A stretch of 49,239 nt of DNA from IMCC26077 sp964418325. GTDB taxonomy: Bacteria; Actinomycetota; Actinomycetes; Nanopelagicales; Nanopelagicaceae. The stretch is from positions 1 through 49,239 of the forward strand of contig CAYQLC010000013.1 in the NCBI GenBank assembly GCA_964418325.1, in the 5' to 3' direction. Position numbers and translations under genes: made by a program. Below are positions 1-7,710 of the stretch, in pieces. Numbering within the stretch: the first letter of the stretch is position 1; each line of letters starts with the position of its first letter. A model generated the notes under the pieces. That model was given only the letters and a program-made list of their open reading frames with translations, was not told the DNA's origin and did not search any database.

Positions 1-605
1 TGAGATACATATAAAACGGTCGTGCCTTGCTCAGGAAGATGCCGAACTAATTCCAAAAGACGATCACTTTCACGCGCATTTAGCGCAGATGTTGGCTCAT
101 CCAGAATAAGCAGTTTAGGTCGTTCGATAATGACTCGAGCAAGTTCAATCAATTGTTGGTCTGATATAGCTAGGTCGCCTAACGTCGAATATAGATCGAC
201 ATCTAATCCAATAGATTCTAGGACTGGCCTTGCAATTTCCTCCATTGGCTTACGCGCTATAAATGGGCCACGACGAATCTCTCGATCTGGAAAGAGATTA
301 GTCAGCACGTCGCGATGTTGGAATAGCCGCAACTCTTGGTACATGATGCCGATTCCCAGCTTGCGCGCCAGTGCGACCGTTATTTCAGGGTACTTCTCCC
401 CATCGATTTCAATTGTTCCTGAATCAGGAGTTACACCTCCCGACAAAATCTTCATGAAAGTGGATTTACCTGCGCCATTTTCACCGACAATTGCGTGAAC
501 AATATTTCGCTCTAAATCCAAATCAAGATTATTAAGTGCTTGCACTCCGCCATACCGCTTCGATAGCGACCGGACGGAGATCACACCACGAGTCACATTA
601 CTCAT
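1..605 (-). CDS. sugar-type ABC importer ATP-binding protein, cut by window edge
   Basis: The first 201 codons of an RbsA/MglA-like ATPase that energises the importer whose permease and binding protein lie just upstream on the same strand. The ATG at 605 starts MSNVTRGVISVRSLSKRYGG. Walker A GENGAGKS is at residues 41-48, the Q-loop Gln near 90, and Walker B LLILDEP at about 165-171. The signature loop reads LAISDQQ instead of LSGGQ, as is usual in the RbsA class. RbsA-type proteins carry two ATPase halves (about 500 aa), so the second half should lie beyond base 1. The gene begins 41 bp after the binding protein gene and is probably in one transcript with it. The exact sugar cannot be read from the sequence. 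Confidence 0.9.
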   Translation of the reverse strand, partial: MSNVTRGVISVRSLSKRYGGVQALNNLDLDLERNIVHAIVGENGAGKSTFMKILSGGVTPDSGTIEIDGEKYPEITVALARKLGIGIMYQELRLFQHRDVLTNLFPDREIRRGPFIARKPMEEIARPVLESIGLDVDLYSTLGDLAISDQQLIELARVIIERPKLLILDEPTSALNARESDRLLELVRHLPEQGTTVLYVS

Positions 606-646
606 CGCTGACCTCCGTCCGTATCACTATGAATGGTTCTTACTTA

Positions 647-1747
647 TCAAGCAGATTCGTCAGAAATTGGCTTGAGGTTCTTCTGCCAATTCTTGATGTA
701 ACCCTTGACGACTGGATCGTAATACTTACGAGTCTTTGTCTTCGAGGTTGCCATCGCTTGTAGATCCTTGAAAGTAAGTGCAGGAAGTTTGAATGGCTCA
801 GTTACTGAAGTTGCGGTGACAACTTCGGTACCAGCGTCAATAAATCCTGGCTTGTTGATCTTGATCTTTCGCTTGATGCTATCGACCAAGATGTATACAG
901 GGAGGTATCCCTGGATGAATGGGGTCTGACCCAATGAGATGTGTGCAGATCCGTTAGCAAGAGCTTCGAGGTTTCCAGCAGTAAGGTCGTAACCGGCACC
1001 AATAGTCTTGGTGTTGTTCGCTGCCTTGTTTACCTTTCCAATGCTCTCAACATCTGGAGCGCAAAGACCAACCATTGCTAGAGCATCCGGATTAGCTGCG
1101 AGAAGTCCCTGCCATGCAGCAAAGTTAGCTGCAGCATCAACCTTCACATCAGATGGTCCAACAATTTGAATTCCTGAAGCCTTCTTGAGGCTCTCAAGTA
1201 CGCCAGCTTGGCGATTCTCAAGAACTGGGAATCCTGGGAAGCAGTTACCCACGATTACTTTGCCTTTAGCAGAAGTGCCACCAATCTTGTCGAGAACCAT
1301 CTTGCCGAGGATTCGACCAGACTGAGTGGACTTTTCGCCCACGTATGGAGCGTTTACGCCTTCACCCAAACCGTTAAATTGAACGATTGGGATTCCAGAC
1401 TTAATAACTGCATTCAATCCGTTTACCATCGAAGCGGAAGGAACTGAGGTTGCGATTCCGTCAACGCCTGCAGCAGCCAAGTTCTGTACCGCAGTGAGTT
1501 GTGCATCGCCTTCAGCGCCAGCTGGGCCAGTTACCTTGATAGTGACACCAAGATCCTTCGCAGCCATCTTGGCAGCATCAATGATTTGTTGAATGAATGG
1601 ATTACCAACTACGTGTACAACGAAGCCGATGGTGATCTTCTTCTTTTTCGCTGCTTGAGCAGGAGAAGCAACACCGACGACTGAAATTGCCATAACGCCA
1701 GCGAGCGCGAGCGCTCCCCAGCGAGTCTTGCGGCTACTCATTTTCAT
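647..1747 (-). CDS. sugar ABC transporter substrate-binding protein (RbsB-like)
   Basis: A 366-aa secreted binding protein of the periplasmic-binding-protein type I / RbsB class. A basic N-terminus, a hydrophobic stretch and SPAQA at about residues 28-32 form a signal peptide with an AxA-type cleavage site. The mature part opens with a lysine run and then ITIGFVVHVVGNPF, the usual first strand and helix of the fold. There is no lipobox Cys, which is unusual for a Gram-positive binding protein that needs an anchor. An AAGGAT Shine-Dalgarno lies upstream of the ATG at 1747. The gene sits between the permease (66 bp upstream) and ATPase genes of the same importer. The ligand is probably a monosaccharide or related polyol, unresolved. 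Confidence 0.92.
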   Translation of the reverse strand: MKMSSRKTRWGALALAGVMAISVVGVASPAQAAKKKKITIGFVVHVVGNPFIQQIIDAAKMAAKDLGVTIKVTGPAGAEGDAQLTAVQNLAAAGVDGIATSVPSASMVNGLNAVIKSGIPIVQFNGLGEGVNAPYVGEKSTQSGRILGKMVLDKIGGTSAKGKVIVGNCFPGFPVLENRQAGVLESLKKASGIQIVGPSDVKVDAAANFAAWQGLLAANPDALAMVGLCAPDVESIGKVNKAANNTKTIGAGYDLTAGNLEALANGSAHISLGQTPFIQGYLPVYILVDSIKRKIKINKPGFIDAGTEVVTATSVTEPFKLPALTFKDLQAMATSKTKTRKYYDPVVKGYIKNWQKNLKPISDESA

Positions 1748-1813
1748 CTATTTACCATCCTTAGTTTCTTCAACTTCTACCCCCCATGGACAGAGTTGAA
1801 ATCTGTTGTTTTG

Positions 1814-2803
1814 CTAGCCGACTCTTCGTTTACGTACTCGAACAATTTGGTCGACTCCGATTGCAAAGAGGATGACTAATCCAGTCACTAACGTTCCCCA
1901 GACTGCGTCGATTCCAATAAAGACAACGCCAACGCCAATTACTCCAACGATCATCGCTCCGAGAAGTGAGCCCCACACTGTGCCTGCGCCGCCAGATAGC
2001 GGTGTGCCACCGATAATCGCTGCAGCTACGACTGGTAGCAACATCTGGCCGCCGGTTGTTGGGTCCACTGCGCCGCGGAAACCCAAGAAAAGAACTCCAC
2101 CTACACCTGCTACTGCACCCATTAATGCGCACACTTGAATTTTTATCTTCTTGGTTGGAATGCCAGCTAAACGTGCGGCTTCTGGATTACTACCGATTGC
2201 GAGAATCCGATATCCAAATCGAGTCTTGTGTAAAAGTAAATGCAAACCAACGAAACATACGACTACAAAAATCAAAATGATTGGTATTGGGGAGTCAATT
2301 GAACCACCTAAAGCACGGAAGAAAACATGTTGTGTAATTCGCTCTTCGGTGGGAACCACTGATCCAGAGTTGTTAGAAATAAGAGATGTTCCTTGAAAAA
2401 CTGATGCAGTTCCTAGCGTGATGATGATCAACGGGAGACGCATAAAAACCATTAAGGCTCCATTAAGCGCCCCCATCACAGTGCCAGCTGCAATACCTAT
2501 TAACACGCCTAGCCAAACCGGTACCCCGGCAATCATTGAAATTCCCGCTAACACCGCCGAAAGATTAAGAATCCACCCAAACGATAAATCAATTTCCCCC
2601 ATAGAAAGGAGAAAGACGATGCACCCAGCTAGAAGTGCTGCAATGGCGTAACTAGCCGCAAGATTTAAGAGGTTTGTCGGCTTGAGAAAAGTCGGCCGCA
2701 GTGCACCGACGATTCCTATCAGGACAATCAGGGCGATAAAGACGCTGGTCTCTTCGGGCAACTTGAACTTTCTTGGAGTTTGCTGTGTTCCCGAATCACT
2801 CAC
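1814..2803 (-). CDS. sugar ABC transporter permease (RbsC-like)
   Basis: A 329-aa polytopic membrane protein of the RbsC/branched-chain permease family, with about eight to ten hydrophobic segments from residue 20 to the end. The family-typical coupling region EAARLAGIPTKKIKIQV is present. It forms the channel of the importer with the downstream binding protein and ATPase. A longer frame opens at a TTG (2821), but the GTG at 2803 has an AGGGG Shine-Dalgarno 7 bp upstream and is preferred. A perfect 9+9 bp palindrome (2823-2842) sits just upstream of this Shine-Dalgarno. As first gene it probably carries the operon's control region. Substrate unknown. Confidence 0.92.
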   Translation of the reverse strand: MSDSGTQQTPRKFKLPEETSVFIALIVLIGIVGALRPTFLKPTNLLNLAASYAIAALLAGCIVFLLSMGEIDLSFGWILNLSAVLAGISMIAGVPVWLGVLIGIAAGTVMGALNGALMVFMRLPLIIITLGTASVFQGTSLISNNSGSVVPTEERITQHVFFRALGGSIDSPIPIILIFVVVCFVGLHLLLHKTRFGYRILAIGSNPEAARLAGIPTKKIKIQVCALMGAVAGVGGVLFLGFRGAVDPTTGGQMLLPVVAAAIIGGTPLSGGAGTVWGSLLGAMIVGVIGVGVVFIGIDAVWGTLVTGLVILFAIGVDQIVRVRKRRVG

Positions 2804-2822
2804 TCTGAGTCCCCTCCCCAAA

Positions 2823-2842
2823 AACTGGAATCCATTCCAGTT
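2823..2842 (-). promoter_or_regulatory. operator-like palindrome before the sugar ABC operon
   Basis: AACTGGAATCCATTCCAGTT is a perfect inverted repeat (9-bp arms around CC) ending 6 bp before the Shine-Dalgarno of the permease gene. Size and position suit a LacI/GntR-type sugar repressor or a roadblock operator. No regulator gene is visible next to it. More CTGGAA/TTCCAG half-sites occur between 2886 and 2930. A convincing -35/-10 pair was not found: a TTGACA is present on the minus strand at 2876-2881, but no good -10 lies at the right distance. Confidence 0.5.
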
Positions 2843-2882
2843 GTATGGGTTAAGGAAACTCCCGCCTCAGAGCAGTGTCAAT

Positions 2883-2920
2883 AGATTTCCAGATAACAGT
2901 TCTGTTATTCCTGGAAATCT
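2883..2920 (-). terminator. long inverted repeat after asd, probable terminator
   Basis: Arms AGATTTCCAGATAACAG (2883-2899) and CTGTTAT-TC-CTGGAAATCT (2902-2920) pair over 17 bp with a two-base bulge and a tiny loop, 22 bp after the asd stop codon. No U-tract follows on the minus strand, which is common for actinobacterial terminators. Because it shares the TTCCAG/CTGGAA core with the nearby operator, it could instead be a second protein-binding site for the ABC operon. Confidence 0.45.
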
Positions 2921-2942
2921 TCTGGAATCCAGGAATTCCTGA

Positions 2943-3824
2943 TTAGAACTCTTGTGCCACCAACTCGGCAATCTGTGCGGTATTTAGCGCAGCGCCTTTA
3001 CGAAGATTATCGCCACAAACAAAGAAATCAAGAGCNNNNNNNNNNNNNNNNNNNNNNNNNNNNNNNNNNNNNNNNNNNNNNNNNNNNNNNNNNNNNNNNN
3101 NNNNNNNNNNNNNNNNNNNNNNNNNNNNNNNNNNNGACTCATTTCGCACTTTGAGCTCTTCGCTTGTGAAACCCTCTTCTTTAAGCGACCCAGCCCATGG
3201 AATCACATTCATTGCCAAAGGTGCGGGGAACGGCCCAAGATCAGAGACTGCTTTACGAACATCGCCAGCAACGGATCCAAGATTCTTACCAGAAACTTCT
3301 TTTAGCTGTTCGTGCAAAACATCGATACCAGATTGACCAGCGCCTGATGCGGCTTGATATGAAGCCACGACTAATTCTTTAACGGTGTACTCGCGATGGA
3401 GTGCACCAACAGCAACAATCATTGAAAGCGTAGTGCAGTTGGGGTTAGAGATAATTCCTTTTGGTCGCTTCTTGATATCCCCTGGGTTCACTTCAGGGAC
3501 TACGAGCGGTACCTCTTTATCCATACGGAAGGCGCCTGAGTTATCAACGACAACTGCGCCACGTGCCGCCGCAATCGGACCCCATTCAGCAGAAACTTCG
3601 TCGGGAACATCGAACATCGCAACGTCAACGCCATCAAACGCTTCTGGCGTCAATGCAATGACGGTGAGTTCCTCTCCCCTACACATCAATTTCTTTCCGG
3701 CGCTACGTGCCGATGCAATCAGACGGATTTCGCCCCAAACATTTTCGCGAGTGCTCAGAATGTCGAGCATGACCGTGCCAACCGCGCCAGTTGCGCCGAC
3801 TACAGCAAGAGTTGGTTTGCTCAT
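2943..3824 (-). CDS. asd: aspartate-semialdehyde dehydrogenase (interrupted by an assembly gap)
   Basis: Reduces aspartyl phosphate to aspartate semialdehyde with NADPH, the second step of the lysine/threonine/methionine branch. The N-terminus has the Rossmann motif VGATGAVGTVML (about residues 9-20). The catalytic Cys is in SNPNCTT near residue 130, and YQAASGAGQSG follows at about 157. The C-terminus SGDNLRKGAALN-like signature reads CGDNLRKGAALN here. N bases at 3036-3135 remove the segment between KVRNE and ALDFF. Family members have about 85 residues there against 33-34 allowed by the gap, so the real gap is probably near 250 bp. It overlaps the ask stop by 4 bp (ATGA) and is translationally coupled to it. 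Confidence 0.95.
   Translation of the reverse strand: MSKPTLAVVGATGAVGTVMLDILSTRENVWGEIRLIASARSAGKKLMCRGEELTVIALTPEAFDGVDVAMFDVPDEVSAEWGPIAAARGAVVVDNSGAFRMDKEVPLVVPEVNPGDIKKRPKGIISNPNCTTLSMIVAVGALHREYTVKELVVASYQAASGAGQSGIDVLHEQLKEVSGKNLGSVAGDVRKAVSDLGPFPAPLAMNVIPWAGSLKEEGFTSEELKVRNEXXXXXXXXXXXXXXXXXXXXXXXXXXXXXXXXXXALDFFVCGDNLRKGAALNTAQIAELVAQEF
3036..3135. other. assembly gap (100 N) inside asd
   Basis: A nominal-length gap. The conserved protein around it needs roughly 150 bp more than the gap allows, so its length is not reliable although both sides happen to be in frame. Confidence 0.95.
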
Positions 3825-5092
3825 CGTCCGGTACCGCCATACACAACCGCTTCGGCTGCATCTGAATCCAGTTCAAAAGCGGTATGGGAGGCGCGCACTG
3901 CCTTATCGAGATCAGAAGCACGACATACTATAGAAATCCGAATTTCTGAGGTAGAAATCATCTCAATATTGACTCCTGCCTCTGATAGAGCGGCAAAGAA
4001 TGTCGCAGTCACACCTGGATGTGAGCGCATACCTGCGCCAATCAGTGAAAGTTTTCCAATTTGATCATCGTATTGAATCGATGCAAAGCCGACTTCACCT
4101 TGAATTTTGTTGAGCACGGCAATCGCCTTTTCGCCCTCTGCTTTTGGCAAGGTGAACGAGATATCCGTTAATCCAGTAGCAGCTGCAGAAACATTCTGAA
4201 CAATCATGTCAATATTCACATCAACATCTGCAATAGATTGGAAGATGCGTGCAGCAACTCCAGTGCGGTCTGGCACGCCAACGATAGTTATCTTCGCTTC
4301 ACTTCGATCGTGTGCGATTCCTGAAATAATTGCTTGCTCCATGCCATCTCCCTCTGGACGATCTTTTACAACCCATGTTCCTTCATTTCCGCTAAATGAT
4401 GAGCGAACATGAATTGGTAAATCAAAACGACGTGCATACTCAACGCAACGAAGGTGGAGCACTTTTGCTCCGCTCGCTGCTAACTCCAACATCTCTTCAT
4501 AGGTAATGCTCTTCAACTTGCGTGCTGATGGAACTACTCGTGGATCCGCCGAGAAAACGCCATCGACATCGGTGTAGATCTCGCAGACATCTGCATCAAG
4601 CGCAGCGGCGAGCGCAACTGCAGTCGTGTCAGAACCACCACGACCAAGCGTGGTGACATCTTTCGTATCTTGGCTAATGCCTTGGAATCCCGCGACGATT
4701 GCAATCGCACCTTCTTTAAGTGCATCAACAATGCGACCTGGGGTGACATCGATGATGCGCGCCTTGCCATGCACTGAATCAGTGATCACACCAGCTTGGC
4801 TTCCCGTGAAGGATCGCGCTTCATGGCCAAGATTTCCGATTGCCATCGCAAGTAGCGCCATTGAGATGCGCTCACCAGAGGTAAGGAGCATGTCGAGCTC
4901 TCGACCGGTAGGCATCGGGGTGATCTGCTTTGCCAGATCGATCAACTCATCGGTGGTATCGCCCATGGCGCTGACCACAACGACGACATCGTTGCCCGCC
5001 TTTTTGGTGGCGACGATTCGGGCAGCGACCCGCTTCATTCCCTCAGCATCTGCTACCGAGGAGCCGCCAAATTTCTGCACGATAAGAGCCAT
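3821..5092 (-). CDS. ask: aspartokinase
   Basis: Phosphorylates aspartate, the first committed step to lysine, threonine, methionine and diaminopimelate. The 423-aa product has the usual actinobacterial length. The N-terminal kinase signature VQKFGGSSVAD is at residues 5-15 and the nucleotide-binding GRGGSDTTAVALAAAL is near 150-165. Two C-terminal ACT domains follow from about residue 265 (ITIVGVPDRTGVAARIF and LSLIGAGMRSHPGVTA). These bind lysine and/or threonine for feedback control in the family. Actinobacterial ask genes often also make a separate beta subunit from an internal start in the ACT half, which was not tested here. It is followed by asd with a 4-bp overlap. Confidence 0.96.
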   Translation of the reverse strand: MALIVQKFGGSSVADAEGMKRVAARIVATKKAGNDVVVVVSAMGDTTDELIDLAKQITPMPTGRELDMLLTSGERISMALLAMAIGNLGHEARSFTGSQAGVITDSVHGKARIIDVTPGRIVDALKEGAIAIVAGFQGISQDTKDVTTLGRGGSDTTAVALAAALDADVCEIYTDVDGVFSADPRVVPSARKLKSITYEEMLELAASGAKVLHLRCVEYARRFDLPIHVRSSFSGNEGTWVVKDRPEGDGMEQAIISGIAHDRSEAKITIVGVPDRTGVAARIFQSIADVDVNIDMIVQNVSAAATGLTDISFTLPKAEGEKAIAVLNKIQGEVGFASIQYDDQIGKLSLIGAGMRSHPGVTATFFAALSEAGVNIEMISTSEIRISIVCRASDLDKAVRASHTAFELDSDAAEAVVYGGTGR

Positions 5093-5124
5093 GCGAGAAC
5101 TTTCTCAGGGAATTTAGCCCTTAG

Positions 5125-5172
5125 CCAAAAATATCTCAGAATATGAGACGCTTACTGTCTCGCATATTGAGA
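5125..5172 (-). terminator. rho-independent terminator after recR
   Basis: On the minus strand, TCTCAATATGCGAGAC (right arm on + ends at 5172) and GTCTCATATTCTGAGA (from 5134) form a hairpin with small bulges around AGTAAGC, followed by TATTTTTGG. It ends 4 bp after the recR stop and separates the dnaX-recR unit from ask-asd. Confidence 0.75.
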
Positions 5173-5176
5173 AAAA

Positions 5177-5650
5177 CTACTGAATTGTTCGTCGCCCCTC
5201 AAAAGCGCGCCCCAACGTGACCTCNNNNNNNNNNNNNNNNNNNNNNNNNNNNNNNNNNNNNNNNNNNNNNNNNNNNNNNNNNNNNNNNNNNNNNNNNNNN
5301 NNNNNNNNNNNNNNNNNNNNNNNNGCGCCACCGAGCACGTGATAGCGACCGCGGAACTCGCGCGTCTTTTCAATTGCCTGAACATCTTTGCTCTCTTCAA
5401 CAACACAGATCGCATGGAGCTCACGTTTTGGATCGCGACAGATTCGACATTGCACTTCTTCCGAAACGTTGCCGCAGATCTCGCAAAACTTCACCTTCTC
5501 TTTGACTTCCCGAATAGCTTCGACAAGTCGTTGGATATCTACTGACTCACTTTGCAAAATATGAAAAGCAATTCGTTGCGCACTCTTTGGTCCCACACCT
5601 GGAAGTCGCCCAAGTTCATCGATGAGATCTTGAATTGCACCTTCGTACAT
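5177..5650 (-). CDS. recR: recombination mediator RecR (interrupted by an assembly gap)
   Basis: RecR works with RecF/RecO to load RecA at gaps. The N-terminal helix-hairpin-helix region LPGVGPKSAQRIAFHIL is at about residues 15-31. The zinc finger CEICGNVSEEVQCRIC (four Cys) follows near 56-71, and the start of the Toprim domain CVVEESKDVQAIE near 82. The C-terminal EVTLGRAFEGRRTIQ matches the family end. N bases at 5225-5324 remove most of the Toprim domain: about 79 residues are expected where the gap gives 34. The gene starts 9 bp after the dnaX stop, and an AAGGAG lies 12 bp before the ATG. The dnaX-recR pair is standard. Confidence 0.94.
   Translation of the reverse strand: MYEGAIQDLIDELGRLPGVGPKSAQRIAFHILQSESVDIQRLVEAIREVKEKVKFCEICGNVSEEVQCRICRDPKRELHAICVVEESKDVQAIEKTREFRGRYHVLGGXXXXXXXXXXXXXXXXXXXXXXXXXXXXXXXXXXEVTLGRAFEGRRTIQ
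5225..5324. other. assembly gap (100 N) inside recR
   Basis: A nominal-length gap that hides most of the Toprim domain. The expected missing sequence is about 235 bp by comparison with RecR proteins near 200 aa. Confidence 0.95.
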
Positions 5651-5659
5651 GGCGCGCCT

Positions 5660-7396
5660 TTACTCCTTTGGCGATTCGCTGATGACTTTAGCGCCTAGCT
5701 CTTTCGCTAAAAGTGCGGCACCGCTTAATGAATTGAGATCCGTGGAATTCTCAACTACTTCTTCCATTGGCGGCGGCGTAACGGGTGTAGAACTTGGATT
5801 TACCGATGGATCGATAATTACTTCAATCTTTCGATCAAGCCCGACAACTTCAATAAAAGCTTCGCGCAAAATTTCATCGCTACCAGAGCGTAAGAACGAA
5901 TCTCGTGCACCAACATTGACCATGGAAATAGTTATTGCACTCTCGTCGACTGTTGCCAAGGTTGCACTTGCGCTAAGCAGTGTCCATGTCAACCGACGGC
6001 GACCTTTGACATTCTCAATAACGTTTGGCCACAACCGACGTAGACCAACAACATCGATACTTTCAATCTTTGCTGCTGCACTCTTTACTACAGGCGCAGG
6101 TGGCTCTGCTTTTGGTTGGGGCGATGAAGGCGCTGCCGGGGGATTCGCCTTTTTCGATGTAGGAGCTGAAGCGGGAGCCGTCATTGGCGCGGCGACCGGG
6201 GTAACGATGCCGTTATTTCTTTCTAACCGCTCAATTCTTGCCAAGAGCGCTTCATCGCCAGTGGTTGGAATTAGCAAGCGGGCTGCGGTGAATTCAAGAA
6301 TCAAACGTGGGGCAGTGGCTCCGCGCATCTGATTTAACCCTTCAGAAATCACCTGGGCGGCATGGGTGAGGCTGCTATTTCCCAACCTGGCGCTCTGAGC
6401 CCGCATCCGTTCCAATTGATCGTCAGGGAGTTGGCGGAAGAGTGAGTGCGCCGTGTGGTCATCACTACTTACAGCATGTAAGACGATGAGATCTCGCACG
6501 CGTTCTAATAAATCCTGCGCAAATCGACGCGGATCATGTCCAGAGTCAATCACTCGATCGATAGTGGTGAAGATCGCTTGCGCATCACGCGCGGCGAGCG
6601 CATCGATGACATCATCCAGTAGTGCGCCGTCGGTAAAGCCAAGAAGTTGGAGAGCAATCTCGTAACTCACACCATCTTTACCTGCACCAGCTAGAAGTTG
6701 GCCAAGGACTGAAAGCGAATCTCGAACTGAACCACCACCAGCGCGCACCACCATTGGGATGACGCCCTTAGCAACTTTTACTTTTTCTTGTTCGCAAATT
6801 TTAGTGAGATGTTCACCCAAAAGCGCTGGAGCAACTAAGCGGAATGGGTAGTGATGAGTACGAGAGCGAATCGTTGCAATTAATTTATCTGGTTCAGTTG
6901 TAGCAAAAATAAAAAGCACATGTGGTGGTGGCTCTTCAACAACTTTTAAAAGTGCATTAGCTGCGCCCGGTCCAAGCTGATGTGCTTCATCGATGATGTA
7001 AATCTTGTATTTACTCTGCACTGGTGAGAAGAAAGCTTTATCGCGCAACTCACGGGCATCATCAACCAACCCATGTGTTGCCGCATCAAGTTCGATGACA
7101 TCGATAGAGCCTGGCCCCATCGGCGCTAAATCACGACAGGATTGGCAAGTGCCACATGGATCAGGAGTTGGTCCTTTTTCACAGTTAAGGCTTCGCGCCA
7201 TGATGCGCGCGCTCGAGGTCTTACCGCAGCCGCGGGGGCCTGAGAATAAATAAGCATGATGCACCTGCCCCGAGGCGAGTGCGTTGGTAAGTGGGGTGAC
7301 GACGTGGTCTTGGCCGATGACCTCGCTGAAGCGACCGGGGCGATATTTGCGATAGAGCGCAATCGGTCCCTGATCAGCGGAAGTGGAGTCAACCAT
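5660..7396 (-). CDS. dnaX: DNA polymerase III subunit gamma/tau
   Basis: The clamp-loader ATPase of the replisome. With the start at 7396 it has 578 aa. Walker A GPRGCGKTSS lies near residue 53, a four-Cys zinc module (C-EKGPTPDPCGTCQSC) at about 74-89, IIDEAHQL near 125, and the sensor motif IRSRTHHYPFRL near 165. Domain III follows to about 370, then a Pro/Ala-rich linker and a C-terminal tau-like part. The reading frame stays open to a GTG at 7429, but that would start inside the SRP RNA gene, so the ATG at 7396 is preferred. No slippery A-rich gamma frameshift site was noticed. Confidence 0.96.
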   Translation of the reverse strand: MVDSTSADQGPIALYRKYRPGRFSEVIGQDHVVTPLTNALASGQVHHAYLFSGPRGCGKTSSARIMARSLNCEKGPTPDPCGTCQSCRDLAPMGPGSIDVIELDAATHGLVDDARELRDKAFFSPVQSKYKIYIIDEAHQLGPGAANALLKVVEEPPPHVLFIFATTEPDKLIATIRSRTHHYPFRLVAPALLGEHLTKICEQEKVKVAKGVIPMVVRAGGGSVRDSLSVLGQLLAGAGKDGVSYEIALQLLGFTDGALLDDVIDALAARDAQAIFTTIDRVIDSGHDPRRFAQDLLERVRDLIVLHAVSSDDHTAHSLFRQLPDDQLERMRAQSARLGNSSLTHAAQVISEGLNQMRGATAPRLILEFTAARLLIPTTGDEALLARIERLERNNGIVTPVAAPMTAPASAPTSKKANPPAAPSSPQPKAEPPAPVVKSAAAKIESIDVVGLRRLWPNVIENVKGRRRLTWTLLSASATLATVDESAITISMVNVGARDSFLRSGSDEILREAFIEVVGLDRKIEVIIDPSVNPSSTPVTPPPMEEVVENSTDLNSLSGAALLAKELGAKVISESPKE

Positions 7397-7419
7397 GTGG
7401 GCGAGCCTAACTGTGAGGA

Positions 7420-7503
7420 CCCCCCGCACACCCGATAGAGCGCACCTACCCTTGCTGCCTTCCGGCCCTGGGGGAGTTCAGCACGATACCGCCATGCGGG
7501 GGG
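7420..7503 (-). ncRNA. ffs: signal recognition particle RNA (small bacterial 4.5S type)
   Basis: The minus strand reads CCCCCCGCATGGCGG at the 5' end and GTGTGCGGGGGG at the 3' end, forming the terminal stem. The apical conserved segment GGGCCGGAAGGCAGCAAGGG carries the GGAA tetraloop and the asymmetric loop that binds Ffh. The RNA lies directly upstream of dnaX on the same strand, a common bacterial arrangement. A possible -10 (TATGAT, + strand 7513-7518) lies about 10 bp before the 5' end. Confidence 0.95.
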
Positions 7504-7561
7504 TCAGTAGCAATCATAGTGACCGAGTATCTTTGACCCTGCAGCCCTAAAAAACCTGCAT

Positions 7562-7646
7562 GGAGGATTCGCATAGCGGCCGAGTGCGCACGCTTGGAAA
7601 GCGTGTAAGGGGAAACCCTTCAAGAGTTCAAATCTCTTATCCTCCG
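7562..7646 (+). tRNA. tRNA-Ser(GGA)
   Basis: Acceptor arms GGAGGAT (7562-7568) and ATCCTCC (7639-7645) pair, with discriminator G. The anticodon stem CACGC/GCGTG holds loop TTGGAAA, so the anticodon is GGA. There is a long class II variable arm and the T-loop GTTCAAATC. No CCA is encoded. Confidence 0.95.
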
Positions 7647-7710
7647 CGGAAGTTTCTCTACTATATATAGGTATCGGTGTTGTGGTTGAGCTAAAGAGAG
7701 AGCGGTAGTC

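Noticed and set aside
5660..7429. dnaX starting at the GTG 7429
   Set aside because: That codon lies inside the SRP RNA gene; the ATG at 7396 gives the normal protein start.
7655..7672. Shared TATATATAGGT near 7663 and 27337 as a repeated element
   Set aside because: Only 11 AT-rich bases, both in intergenic promoter-like sequence; chance or common -10 composition explains it.
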